Assembly (NCBI GenBank): GCA_034190875.2
Contig: CM067356.1
Span: forward strand, 59,976,708-60,040,707
Source of the DNA: Urechis unicinctus
Lineage: Eukaryota; Annelida; Polychaeta; Xenopneusta; Urechidae
DNA length: 64,000 nt
Direction: 5' to 3'
Of this stretch, positions 43,265 through 58,161 are shown one piece after another. Each line of letters opens with the position of its first letter. Positions within the stretch are counted from its first letter, which is position 1. Both the position numbers and the translations under genes were made by a program. The notes beneath the pieces were generated by a model. It was not told the origin of the DNA and did no database searches. It was given only the letters and a program-made list of their open reading frames with translations.

Positions 43265-44480
43265 CTCATACATATAGGCTACTTAACTACGTCGAGTTGC
43301 CGAGCGTAAATCGAAAGCAAAAGCTGCAGCGTTATGGGAAATCGTTTCGATTTGACAAATACACTTATCATTTTTGGCATTTTGCCCCAACGCAGGTCAG
43401 ACGGTATGAAATCTTAATAAGTGACATACTGATCGTAGCAACGAGTTCCAACCATGTATCTCTTCCACTGACTACGAAGTTAACTATGGGTCTGTAGCTT
43501 TTGTTTATCATTAAAACTGTGGTGTGAAGAACTGCCCTTATTGTCATCAACTTATGCTAGTGACTAGCTGTTGAGTCAATCAGTAACCATGGTAATATCG
43601 AAGTAAAGTAAGATCGCTTCTTGTCACGGGATGGGATTAATAAACTGACAGGGTTCGTGACTGCATAATTATTTTGTGAAAAACTTCAAAGGCAGTTTTG
43701 CAGGTGCCTATGGTGGTAAATCATCGATGTTTGAGTGTTGCCGATAATGAAGTGAATAATGCCAGCGTCTGGACGGAAAAAGTAATCACGAATCACAGCC
43801 ACGCCAATACTTCTGCAACCCACACTCACCCCACACACAAAAACGCATACATACATGCATACATACAGATACACATACCCCTCCACCCGTGTGTATGGTG
43901 ATAGACACAACAATCATACTGACACTTCACATCCAAGTTAGGTTGTGTATAACGCGAGTTTCTGATCCGAGACAAGTATGAAGGAGAGTGGTAATGGTGC
44001 TGACAAGAATTTCTCCCGATAATATCTCTTGCAATTCTCAAAGCAAATTGTTCTCGTTTGGTGAATAGATGGAGGCATGGTTTATACAATGAACATTGAT
44101 ATTGCAACGATTCCGTCATAGCGACTTATTTGTTAGATTACGTTGACTCTGCCACATAGAGATTGCTGGGTATAGAAAGTTGGAGAGTGGCGTGGTTCAG
44201 TGGTACGGGAATGGCGTCATTTCGTGTGGCTATTAAAAAGGTGAGACGATGATGATATAGCAATGCGACTAGAAACTGACAACGGGTCGTCATGATTTTT
44301 GCTTTATTACATCTACTGTATTATCTAGTGGTGTGATTGGGTGGGGGGGGGTGACCGTTGCTTCATGCACGAAACAAGATCGCGTAAGCTTAACGCCAAG
44401 GTCAGTTATGTGAGGTAGTTGCAACGTTTCGCCGTTAAGGAGCTTCCCTCCATCTGGTCTGCATTACAACGACACGCACA
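43265..44480. other. 5' region of copy F and spacer to copy G
   Basis: 43265-43660 duplicates 21640-22060. 43680-44340 is unique with no convincing gene. Confidence 0.45.
43307..43318 (+). promoter_or_regulatory. IRF/ISRE-like element, 5' of copy F
   Basis: TAAATCGAAAGC, core AANNGAAA, about 48 bp upstream of the candidate ATG, equivalent to 21674 in copy B. Confidence 0.4.
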
Positions 44481-44507
44481 CACTTCATTGCCAAACAGCA
44501 TGACTGC

Positions 44508-44513
44508 TTTATT
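44508..44513 (-). terminator. Poly(A) signal of copy G
   Basis: AATAAA on the minus strand about 135 bp after the stop codon; conserved at 22310 in copy C. Confidence 0.5.
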
Positions 44514-44646
44514 ACCCTACCAGAATGATGGTTACAGTCAATAACATCCGATCAATACAAAATCATACAACAGTCACTTGCTCGCTTCACTGGGGTCAGC
44601 TGGGGCGCGTGCTGTTCCGCCTCGCGGATTCACTCCCCATGCCTAT

Positions 44647-48185
<3,539 letters not shown>

Positions 48186-48225
48186 TGCTGACGACGCGCG
48201 TCTCGCCCCGGTTCTCCACTGACTA

Positions 48226-48242
48226 GCGAAAGCGAAAGCGAG
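48226..48242 (+). promoter_or_regulatory. IRF/ISRE-like element, 5' of copy G
   Basis: GCGAAAGCGAAAGCGAG contains GAAANNGAAA, about 40 bp upstream of the modelled ATG. It may lie in the 5' UTR or core promoter. Confidence 0.45.
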
Positions 48243-48249
48243 TCGCACA

Positions 48250-48330
48250 GTAGTAGTAGGTCGGAGAGGGGACAGGGGGCGGGGGTCTAGGGCGGTAACA
48301 GGGGGCGGGGACAGTGGACGAGGCCAGGGG
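48250..48330 (-). promoter_or_regulatory. GC-box-rich candidate promoter of copy G
   Basis: Contains GGGGGCGGGG, GGGCGG and another GGGGCGGGG within about 80 bp, immediately upstream of the intact copy G and its IRF-like element. GC boxes bind Sp1/KLF-type factors in animals. No TATA box was seen. Confidence 0.4.
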
Positions 48331-48769
48331 AAGCTGTGGATATTACTTTTTGAAGAGCCAATCGAGAACGTCCGAGAGAGTGTGGGCAGTGAAGGGAGGG
48401 GAGGAGTGACGGGGCGGTGGTTGCTATCAACATCAACATGGGGAGGAAGCTGTTATCGTACACACAGTCGCGTCAAAGAACACAAAGGCACGAACCAATA
48501 CGCACAAATACACTCAAAGGTGTACACATAAATAAACCAACACGCATAGATCCGAAGCCGTGCTTGCACACAGAGACATACGTGTACACAGCGTACGTGC
48601 ATTGGTCCACCCCGGCGTCAGGTACCCCACCCCGCATACCAACTGCTCACACGCGCGTTGATGAGCGTGCTGTACGCAGGCAGTTTTATAATGCAAGCAC
48701 GCCAAGAACTTGGTCATCAGGGCCTAGACTTGGTCGCTTGACGAGTGGTAACAGGAGCTATAGACGATA

Positions 48770-50200
48770 CCCAGAGTTACATAGCGACCTGACAGCCCTC
48801 AGAGTTACATAGCAACCTGGCAGAGAAGACCCCCATAGTTACATAGCGACATGACGACCCACAGAGTTACATAGTAACCTGGCAGAGAAGACCCCCAGAG
48901 TTATATAGCGACCTGACGGCCCCAGAGTTACATAGCAACCTGGCAAAGAAGAGACCCATAGTTACATAGCGATCTGACGACCCCCAGAGTTACCTAGCAA
49001 CCTGGCAGAGAAGACCCCCAGAGTTACATAGCGACCTGGCAGAGAAGACCCCCAGAGTAGCATAGCGAACTGACAGTAAAAACCACCAGAGTTACATTGC
49101 GACCTGACAACCCCCATAGTAACATTGCGACCTGACGGCCCCCATAGTTACATAGCGACCTGACGACCCCCAGAGTCACATAGCAACCTGGCAGAGAAGA
49201 CCCCCAGAGTAACATAGCGACCCAGCAGAGAAGACCCCCAGAGTAACATAGCGAACTGACAGTAAAGACCCCCAGAGATACATTGCGACCTGACAACCCT
49301 CATAGTTACATTGTGACCTGACGGCCCCCGGAGTTACATTGCGACCTGACGGCCCCCGCAGTTACATTGCGACCTGACCACCCCCATAGTTACATTGCGA
49401 CCTGACGGCCCCCGCAGTTACATTGCGACCTGACCACCCCCAGAGTTACATTGCGACCTGACCACCCCCAGAGTTACATTGCGACCTGACGACCCCCAGA
49501 GTTACATTGCATTCAAACAGGGGCGACCCCCATTGTTACATTGCATTCAAACAGCGACGACCCCCAGAGTTACATTGCAACCAGACAGGGACGACCCCCA
49601 GAGTTACATTGCAACCAGACAGGGACGACCCCCAGAGTTACATTGCCCCCGAGAGTAACATTGCATTCAAACAGGGGCGACCCCCAGAGTTACATTGCAT
49701 TCAAACAGCGACGACCCCCAGAGTTACATTGCAACCAGACAGGGACGACCCCCAGAGTTACATTGCATCCAACACAGACCCCTAGGTAACGACCCCCCCC
49801 AGAGTTACATTGCATTCAACCAGGGACGACCCCCAGAGTTACAACGACCAGACAGGGACGACCCCCAGACATTGCCCCGGCCCCCAGTTACATTGCATTC
49901 AAACAGCATTGCATTGCATTCAAACAGGGACGACCCCCAGAGTTACATTGCAACCAGACAGGGACGACCCCCAGAGTTACATTGCGACCTGACGATCCCC
50001 AGAGTTACATTGCATCCAAACAGTGACGACCCCCAGAGTTACATTGCGACCTGACGGCCCCCAGAGTAACATTGCGACACTACGATCCACAGAGTTACAT
50101 TGCGTTCTGACAGGGACGACCTCCAGAGTTACGACCAGATTAACATTGCGACATGGCGACCCCCAGAGGTGCATTGTGTCTTGACAGGGACGACCCCCAG
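48770..50200. repeat. Large GACCCCCAGAGTTACATTG-type minisatellite
   Basis: More than 35 irregular units of about 30-38 bp upstream of copy G. Same family as 25555-26350. Confidence 0.92.
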
Positions 50201-51850
50201 AGTCACGACTTGGGCGTTGATTGACGCACTTGTCGAATGAATACTCTGACGCATCAAATTTAGACCTGACGTTGCCGAAAATCTTAGGGCAGCGTAACCC
50301 CTAGAGCTTAGCTGCCAACTGTTACGAAAAATTCGTAATTGTTACGATTTCCCAACCTTTTAACGAAATTACGAATTTTCCAACTAATTTTACGAATTTG
50401 GTTTATTTTGATCAAAATCCCTCACAACCCGCGCCATCCCGATAATAATAATCAGCCCAACTGGGTGGGAAATTCGCGCCGTTCGCTAGTTTGCATGTAA
50501 TACTGTGTTGAACGCCGCACTCGAATGTGGTCGGAAGTTCAATCACTTAACACTAAAGATGTATTGAATGCGTCAACACTTGTAACCATGTGAGCGAATG
50601 GATGCCGGGGCTGGTGGGGGGGGGGGGGGGGGGGGGGGGGGTCACTGGGCCTTAACTCGGAGGTGTGCCGCGTGACCTCGAAAACCCGTGCCGTTGTACA
50701 AGTTGAAAATGGCGAAAAGCATACCCCGTCGTACAAGGTATTATGCGAATATGTAACCCGTCGTACAAGGTGAAAATGGGAAAAATCCGTACCCCGTCGA
50801 ACAAGGTATTATGCAAAGGTATAACGTATTATCCGTCGTACGACGTAGGCAGTATAAAAGTTGCGGATAAATCTCAAAATTTTATGAGCAGATTTATTGA
50901 TTATTGCACGGTCGAGCCTCAGGGATTTGTATTGGCCGGCCGGTCGCTATCGTCTATGTATACATAAACCATAAAGGGTTCGTATACATAGAAGATATCG
51001 GTAAGCTGGCCAATGCAAATACCTGTGGGCTAAGCGTGTGATTCTCGGGGCGTCACACAGGGACCATTCATTGCATTAGCATTGTCTACGATCGGTTGGA
51101 AATCCCGGGAGAAAATCTCGACACTCTGCATGGGAAGAAAAAAACATACCCCGCTGTACTAATCGAAGCCCCCCCCCCCCCTCAAAAAAGACCCCGTCGT
51201 ACAGATTGAAGCTGAAAACATACCCCGTCTTATAAGTATGAGGCCCAATAAAACCTGTCGTACAAGTCGAGAGGTCGAAAAAACATACCCCTTCGCGCGG
51301 CACACGTATACTACCTCTATACTCTTAACTGCCCCCCCCCCCCCCCCCGTTGAATCGATACGGTAACTGGTCGGTGCTTGCGCGAGAGTTGAATCTGCCG
51401 CGTTGTGTTCTTGGTTTGACATGGTTTTCGATTAAAATGGAGCCTAAAAGGGGACAATCGTAACGTATATTCCCTAATTAACGCCCCCTTCCGTTTTAAA
51501 GAAAAGATAAAATCATGACTTACCATAAATTTATTAATTCATCCTTTCATATTATCAAACTTTCACTATTCAGACACACATTAACACATAAACTGTTTTA
51601 GTATGCGATGTTTAGGGAGATGGAGTTTGCTCCGTACGTGTTGTTTTTTACGCATAAAAGACATGGACATGATGGGACTGTTGTTTTTTTTGGTATATAA
51701 GACTTAAACATGAAGTAAATTTTATCGATTTTAGACGCTTTATAAAGGCCCCCCACCCCCCCTTTCCAAAATGTAACGCCCCTGGGGGCGCTAATAAGGG
51801 AATATACGGTATATCAAGAAATATGCTGATGAGTTTGAATTCATTACATC
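50201..51850. other. Low-complexity spacer, no gene seen
   Basis: Contains a run of 26 G at 50616-50641, C runs near 51170 and 51335, and several scattered copies of CATACCCCGTCGTACAAG (50700-51290), probably a decayed repeat. Confidence 0.55.
50616..50641. repeat. Poly-G run of 26
   Basis: Uninterrupted G run; may form G-quadruplex and is prone to assembly length errors. Confidence 0.9.
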
Positions 51851-51857
51851 GCCAGGA

Positions 51858-52230
51858 ATGAGTAAACCTCATGCGTTTTGCAAGCTTTATCGACGGGATA
51901 TTTCGATTTTGCATGGCGGTCGAAATGACATCGGACTTCATAGCAAATCAAAACAACACATCGCGTATTTTCAGACGTCTACATCGGCGCCAAAAATAAC
52001 TTCATGGATGTCATCTTCGCAGGATTTGAATACAACTCTAGCTGAGTGCCTATTTACATCGTTTTATTTAGAGAACAATATTCCTCTATCAGCAGCAAGT
52101 CACATGGGACCGTTACTAAGGAAAGCTTTTCCTAATTCTGAGAAGTTTGCCAGTTCAAGGACCAAAACGACTTGTGTTGTGCGTGACATGGCCAAGGATG
52201 AATTGGGACAGATTGTTTAAGCCATGAAAG
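51858..52230 (+). pseudogene. hAT-like transposase N-terminal fragment (BED-type zinc finger region)
   Basis: A 120-codon frame resembles the N-terminal part of a widespread hAT-related protein: a BED-like region with RRDISILHGGRNDI and a spaced His pair, then LAECLFTSFYLENNIPLSAA and GPLLRKAFPNSE, then RTKTTCVVRDMAKDE. One zinc-binding Cys is a Tyr (CKLY). A stop at 52218-52220 is followed in the same frame by further similar residues (MKAGPF), so the gene is dead. No catalytic domain is left in the window. Confidence 0.55.
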
Positions 52231-52329
52231 CAGGCCCCTTTGCAATCTCAATTGTCCTCAACTACCGCGATGGTAAGCAATGGGCAATGCTTACAAAGAT
52301 TCCTCCAGCAATGGCAAGCGCTAGCCTTC

Positions 52330-52599
52330 TTTTTTGAAGGAGAAGTGTCAGCCCAGCAGGAGAAGCCTATGCAGCAAAAGAAGCCTGCTCAACAGAAGAG
52401 GCCTGTGCAGCAGACAAAGACTGCGCAGCAGAAGAAGAAGCCTGATCAGTGGAAGAATCCTGCACAGCAGACCAAAACTACCAATACCACTGGCCAGACT
52501 TCTCTTATTCCAAGGAAGCCAACTCTACATGTAGCTGTGAAAAATAAAACTGCTCAGGGATCTCAACTGAAGGTAATGATAGAAAATGTATTATTGTGA
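52330..52599 (+). other. Gln/Lys/Pro-rich low-complexity frame
   Basis: An open frame with an imperfect QQKKPAQQKRPVQQTK repeat after the hAT fragment, closing at 52597-52599. A similar Pro/Lys-rich stretch reappears near 52990-53110 with a stop. It could be exon remnants of an unknown gene; function cannot be assigned. Confidence 0.25.
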
Positions 52600-53360
52600 G
52601 ACATTCACTCCTTTTCATTCCAGATAAAAATGACCAGTATCATTGGAATTACCTGATATGAATAGATTAAGCGATTACATACTTTTTTGAATAATTAAAC
52701 TCTTGTATGAGTATTGAATTTTGACATTTTTATTTGATATAATATATATTTATATGAAATATTTAGATATACATGTATGGCACTGAAGCAAACAAAATCA
52801 CTTAATTATTTTTCCCATTAATGTATTTGATTTTCATTGCTGTATAAAGCAAGCTATCAAACTATAAAGTTCCTGATTAGCTTATCTGCTTCAGTAAATA
52901 TCTCTTGGAAAGGGAGCATTAAATTGAATTGTTTATCAGTATGCCATGCTGCCAGGCATAACATGAAGGTTATAAACTATTCTCCTGCAGGATAAGTCGG
53001 CTCACCAAATCAAGGTGGCCGCATAACCCCAAGCAATCCGCATTCCCAAGAAGCTATCTGCAGTTCCTGCACATGTGAGCAAACCTGCCCAGATTCAGCC
53101 TCGGCCTCAGTCCTCAGTATCTCATTATATTTACATAATCCTTCTTTGTATCGTTATTTTAATCCTTTATCAGCTCTATCTCTTCCAATCATCTTCAATA
53201 TGCTATTCAGTTTAGACAGGAACATTTATGTCATCATGCTAGTCATCCACCAAGATTAAAATGTGTTTATCTGAAATAACACAGAAGACCATCCTCAAGA
53301 TTTACTACTGGGGGGAAACGGCGAGTGACGGACACTTTGGATACACCTAGTAGTATAGGG
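52600..53360. other. No gene seen
   Basis: AT-rich sequence up to the presumed Polinton end. Confidence 0.45.
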
Positions 53361-53365
53361 AGTAG

Positions 53366-53560
53366 CGGTTCTGGCACACCAGTCTCATATGATTATGACA
53401 CACCTATCTCATATGGTGCAACCCAGAAAACACACACACACAGGCTGACTCACATGTGCGAGCAGTACTGGCACACCTGTCTCATATGATTATGACACAC
53501 CTATCTCATATGGTGCAACCCAGAAAACACACATATACAGGGTGACTCACATGAGCCAGC
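53366..53560. repeat. Two 97-bp direct repeats at the Polinton end
   Basis: Two tandem units sharing CTGGCACACC, CTCATATGATTATGACACAC, ATCTCATATGGTGCAACCC and a TGACTCACATG end; start points 53371 and 53468. They lie just outside the last gene of the element, where Polinton terminal inverted repeats are expected. The other end is outside the window, so an inverted copy cannot be checked. The true element end is somewhere near 53300-53370. Confidence 0.6.
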
Positions 53561-53647
53561 GAACCGCTCGCACCTCCCCCCACACCATATGAGCCCAGCC
53601 CTTCCAGCCCCTATGGTATAGGCCCACTAAAGAGGGCGACAGCAATG

Positions 53648-53920
53648 TCAACCATCTACAACAGGACTCTTAGGAATAAGCTCTTCTAAACGACTCACGC
53701 GCTCCAAAAGGTCCTCATACTTCGATTCCAATTCCCTCACCTTCTCCTCTACACCAGGACCCTGAGGAATAAGCTCTTCTAAACGACTCACGCGCTCCAA
53801 AAGGTCCTCATACTGTGATTCCAAATCCCTCACATCATTCTCAAGGTCCACCTTCTCCTCCCATATATGTTCCACATCTGTTTGCAGCTCGGCCAACCCA
53901 ATATGTTCATCGGTGCTCAT
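53648..53920 (-). CDS. Small coiled-coil protein of the right Polinton (90 aa)
   Basis: Acidic, heptad-rich protein with no membrane segment. Two 31-residue repeats (from residues 31 and 62) share YEDLLERVSRLEELIP, suggesting a recently duplicated coiled-coil segment. It is the last gene before the element end, downstream of PolB on the same strand, 23 bp from its stop. The protein is not recognisable as any standard Polinton product; it may be an oligomeric adaptor. The frame is intact. Confidence 0.6.
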   Translation of the reverse strand: MSTDEHIGLAELQTDVEHIWEEKVDLENDVRDLESQYEDLLERVSRLEELIPQGPGVEEKVRELESKYEDLLERVSRLEELIPKSPVVDG

Positions 53921-53943
53921 TCTATACCTCAGCCATCATATGT

Positions 53944-56900
53944 TCAACATATCGACTCGTGCCCATAGGCCAGAGTGTATACACCACCTGGAGCTATCCA
54001 CCGCTTTGAGTCAAATGGGGAGAGAGACACCTTGTTAACGTGGAGCCCATATATTTTATGGCAGTCACTCCTGAGCATGTTCATTCCGTGGCGAAACTGC
54101 TTCTGGTCGAACAGTGACTCCACGTACTGAGCGTGTCGTAGATGCTTCTTCACCACCACCTTCTTCACACCCTTAGCTCTTTTTATCTCGCCCTCATCAG
54201 ACATCAGGATAGAGTACATCTTAGGGCGCAAACCAACGTACTCCTTGATGGGCACCCCAGCGCACTCATCCTTCATCTTACCCAGACCCTTTTTGTTTTT
54301 GTCACTGTGTAGGGCATGAGAAGGGTCAAAGTTACTAGTGTCAAAGAGATGCCCATCCTCCCTCATATCAGCATAGACGTCAGTGGTACGGATCTCAAGC
54401 AGCAGCGAGTCTGTGTCTGTGTAAAGCAGGTTAATATTACTGTCATATCTAGCCTTCATGTTATTGTAGTAAAAGTCATACATCAAGTGCTTGGAGAGGT
54501 CCAGAATGCACATGCCAACGTAGACAGGGCGGTTCAGCACTAAGCGAGTCTTGTGCATATGCAGGGCAGCTAGATCATCGTCAAACACTTTTTGTCGAGC
54601 ATAGACGGGGCTGGCCACAAGCCAACGTATTTTTTCTTTTTCCAATGAGCGCACAATCTTAACGTCGACTCGCCTCCGGAGATTCTCCATCGTTTTACCA
54701 AAGACGGAGTTATTCATAAGTTTATAGAGATCCTTCTCAAAGTCGCTGTTGGCGGCCTTGCGCAGATCTGTATTCATCCTTATGTAAGGCTCCATCCATG
54801 GACTCTGGTCAAAGACAAGCGCACGATGAATCTTGGTGAGTCTCAACCCCAAAGACAGATATAGCTTGAGGTTCCTGTAGTGTACCACATACTTCTCCTT
54901 GTTGCGCAGGTTGGGCACCAGCTTTTCAACTCCATTTCCGGTGCTCCCCAATGCACCTAGGAGATCTTTCTGGTAGTCTGACAACCACTCATTTTGCACA
55001 AGAAGCCGCTCCGGCGCTAGGGGGGGGGTAATCGTTGTGTTCGTCATGAAGCGCAGCAGGATACTCCAAGTCAACCTCAAGTATATACCCCGTTTCAGCA
55101 TCATCGGGATGGTCCTGGATCTCTAGGTTCTCAGGCCGTTCCACCCACTCAATACCCGAAGTAGGTAGGGCTTGGCTCATCGCCCACCCATACAGGTTGT
55201 TGGCATCGAGGTACTGGATATAGCTCGCTGGCTTATCCTGCTCAAAGCCCTCCATGTATGGGTTGTTCACTTTAGCGTGGCGATGTGATACCATGCTTAT
55301 CCCACCGCGCAGCCCCTTCTCAATAAACAGGTGCTTGTCATAATCGGTGAGAAGCTCGAGTTTCACCCCTGTGCTCTTAAGAAGCGCATCCCACGACAAA
55401 CCGGGGCTGGTATAGTAGTGGGCCGGATCCAACCCGTATTGCTTAAGACAGGTTTTGCGGAATGTTTCAAACACATCGGCCAGGAGCAGTACATCCGTGC
55501 GTAAGTAAAGGTCATGGTAGTCCCCCATGTTTTTACAACCGAACGCGTTCCAGACTTTCTGGGCGTTTTCATAGTCTGCAGCAGATATACCCTGTTCAGA
55601 GAGCTTGCTTTAGAAATCATGGATCGGCGGCAGTGGAGCATCAAACTTATCCCAGCCATCCATGAACTCATAGGGATACACTCCCTTACGCAGCAGCAAG
55701 CGCCGCTTCATCTGGTCTGGCTCGTATTTCATTCGTCACAGCAAAGGCATCTGGGTTGTTAGCAGACACAAGCTTGTCGAGCGAGGCCAGGAGGAACTGT
55801 GCACTGTCAATGAAGCGCAACTGTCCGACCGACAGGGAGATATACTTCTCCATGTTATTTGGGATGCAGTTGATATTGCCCTCCACTTTGCTTATACCCT
55901 GCATCAAGAGATGGGAGTCTTAGCCCCGCAGATTATGGAACACCACAGGGATGGGTGTTGTCTTGGGACTCAGCCGAAGTTTCAGGTTACACACGTTATG
56001 GGCTGGCCCTCTGTACAAGCCTGTTATATGGCAGTGATCGCGAACAGAGTCACAGCCCAGTTTTTTCTTGCATACATGACAGTGAGTTGCAGCCTTATGT
56101 GCCCTTCTATCCTCCCGAGTCATCCGCATAGGGAAAGGCTTGGACAGAACTGCTTTGATCTTTTGCTCCTCCTGCTGCAGAGCCTGTAAGAACTTCTCCA
56201 CAACATCGCTTCCTCTATAAACCACAGGGGGTTCTGTCTGCCCATCACATCGGACAACCACATAGCCGTAACCACATGACTCATGCTCCTGTGTTCTGTG
56301 CGTGTTACTCTTACCAGGATTAGGCGCAGGTCCCGGAAGCTTCACTGTGAGCGCCTCAAAGTCGGCATAGATAAGATAGGGGGCAGCAAGCTGTTTCTGC
56401 CAGTTCTGGAAGGATAATATGTTCTTCCCTTCCTCAGGCATGTCAACTCGCACAGCAGTCTGCCCGATACCCATGCACTCAGGTTTGTGCGCCAGGAGCA
56501 GTTTCTCAGTGGTGTATCCATGCAAGCATCACTCGCAGAAGAACTTTCGGTGCTCGTACTTACTCTGGTCATACAGCAGGCGGTTCAGGTCTTCGATCTG
56601 CGTGTAATGAAACCTACCGTCCTCCTCAATCAGCATGAGGTTTATACATGGACCAGGCTGTCTGCTGATACGGTGAACGATGGTGGCCTTTCCATCCCAG
56701 CCAAAGACATTCAAGCCGCCTACTTTAGCATGTTTTTCTATCTTCTCAATCTGCGAGATAGGTGTTGGATAGTCCACGCCTTTTCCTTCTAAGAGTCTTA
56801 AGAGCGGCTTAATGTTATATTTCGATGGTCGCTGCGGGTTCTTGGCAACCGGGTGCAGAGCCGCTTCAATGGAATATAGAACGCAGTGTGGGTCGTTTGT

Positions 56901-57650
56901 GTTTTTTACGTTTCTAATTGCCTTCTTTACCGCCAGCTTTCTCGGCAGTTTCAGGTAGGAGCCACCTTTCAATGGCTGGTAGTTGGCAATATCAATCCAC
57001 AGAGTTGTGACTGCCTGAAACTCCCAGCCAGAACCTTGGTTGGTCCACTTCTCCAACCGCTCTTGGATATTAGCATTGCACTGGTCCAGCTCATCGTTAA
57101 TATCTTCTGAATAGAGAACCACCTGCTGCTTATTACGCAACACAGGCTCAAAATAATCAGTGCTGTCATCATCGGCGTGCTTGGAGAGTCTTACCTTAAG
57201 GGCAAACTGACACTTGATTCCACCTAGCTCTTCCAGCTCACCAGTCAAAACTTTATGCATCTTCCGACGCATGCCCTTAAAGAACATCATAAGGTCCGAC
57301 CTAAGGGGGTGAGACTCAGGAACGTTCATCACCCATCCACGCAAATAGTTTTTAACAGCCCACTTAGTCTTCTTGAAGGCAAGACGCGCTGTGGGGGCAG
57401 GGACTGGTCTGCGTGGGGCAGGGACAGGTCTGCGTGGGGCAGGGACTGGTCTGCGTGGGGCAGCAGTGGGGACAGGGATGCGTGCCACCCCAGCCTTTAA
57501 TCTAGCAAACATCTCCTTGTATGTACGGTCATATTCATTACGCACTTGGAGTGCTTTGAGTGCAACCTTAGAGTGTGGATAAGGAGGCTTAAAACCGTGA
57601 ATTGAAACATAATCATTTTGGGCTTCACGTGCTCGCTGATTATGAGTCAT
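53944..57650 (-). pseudogene. Polinton protein-primed family B DNA polymerase, broken
   Basis: Would copy the element by protein-primed synthesis. N-terminal region (from 57650) has a PVP proline repeat near residues 65-95. Exonuclease-like DFEAL lies near 56360. Polymerase motifs follow in order: DANNLYG near 55200, KLMNNSVFG near 54710, YTDTDS near 54410. Breaks on the minus strand: TGA at 56529-56531, TAA at 55920-55922, a frame change near 55724-55735, TAA at 55610-55612, and a frame change at a nine-C run (55020-55028). The three stops are in frame with flanking conserved residues. The C-run change could be an assembly error, but not all five breaks can easily be. All catalytic motifs survive, so decay is recent compared with the left copy. 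Confidence 0.9.
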
Positions 57651-57826
57651 GTTTACTATGCAGTTCCATTAGTCTAAAAGGGAATTCGTTGATACACAAA
57701 AGGCAACAACAATACAGCGAGCGGACTTTGACCTATGCAGTAAACACCCGTCTCTGACAAGGTGCCAAGCTTCGTCGCACAGAGCCGACAAACCATGTTG
57801 TTGACAGCGCCACAAGATTTCTATTT

Positions 57827-58135
57827 TTATACAGTGGGGAATCCCCGTTCAGTGGCGCCGACTGGCGTGTCCCCAGCTATAGGCCGTTGTGAAACAATCT
57901 TTTGGGCAAGACGAAGACGACTGTGGTTGATTTTATCAAACCCACAATCCATGCACAATCCTACCTTATTATTTTTTATAGCCTTCTGACAACCCCTACA
58001 AAGACGATTAATGACACCATGTTTTATCTTATATCTGTGTAAGTTACAAAACTCTTGCTCTTGCGTACAGGGTCTGTTACAGGGGACTTTCTTTCCGAGC
58101 AATATCCATGGGCACTTATTGTCAAATACTACCAT
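57827..58135 (-). CDS. Polinton small Cys-rich (zinc-binding-like) protein, 102 aa
   Basis: Contains eight or more Cys and a His arranged as CPW...C...C...CNLH followed by CRGC and CMDC, suggesting two small zinc-binding knuckles. The frame is intact. Located between PolB and integrase on the same strand. A decayed relative sits next to the PolB remnant at 1-170, so it is a conserved neighbour of PolB in this lineage of elements. The function is unknown; DNA or RNA binding is a guess. Confidence 0.65.
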   Translation of the reverse strand: MVVFDNKCPWILLGKKVPCNRPCTQEQEFCNLHRYKIKHGVINRLCRGCQKAIKNNKVGLCMDCGFDKINHSRLRLAQKIVSQRPIAGDTPVGATERGFPTV

Positions 58136-58161
58136 TGTTATATATATAGATATCTATTAGT

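Noticed and set aside
44185-44260. tRNA-derived element (GTGGTTCAGTGGTA resembles an A box)
   Set aside because: No B box or cloverleaf could be found downstream.
55610-56531. Recoding or a variant genetic code to explain TGA and TAA inside PolB
   Set aside because: Neighbouring genes in the same element are free of internal stops, and PolB also has frame changes; decay is simpler.
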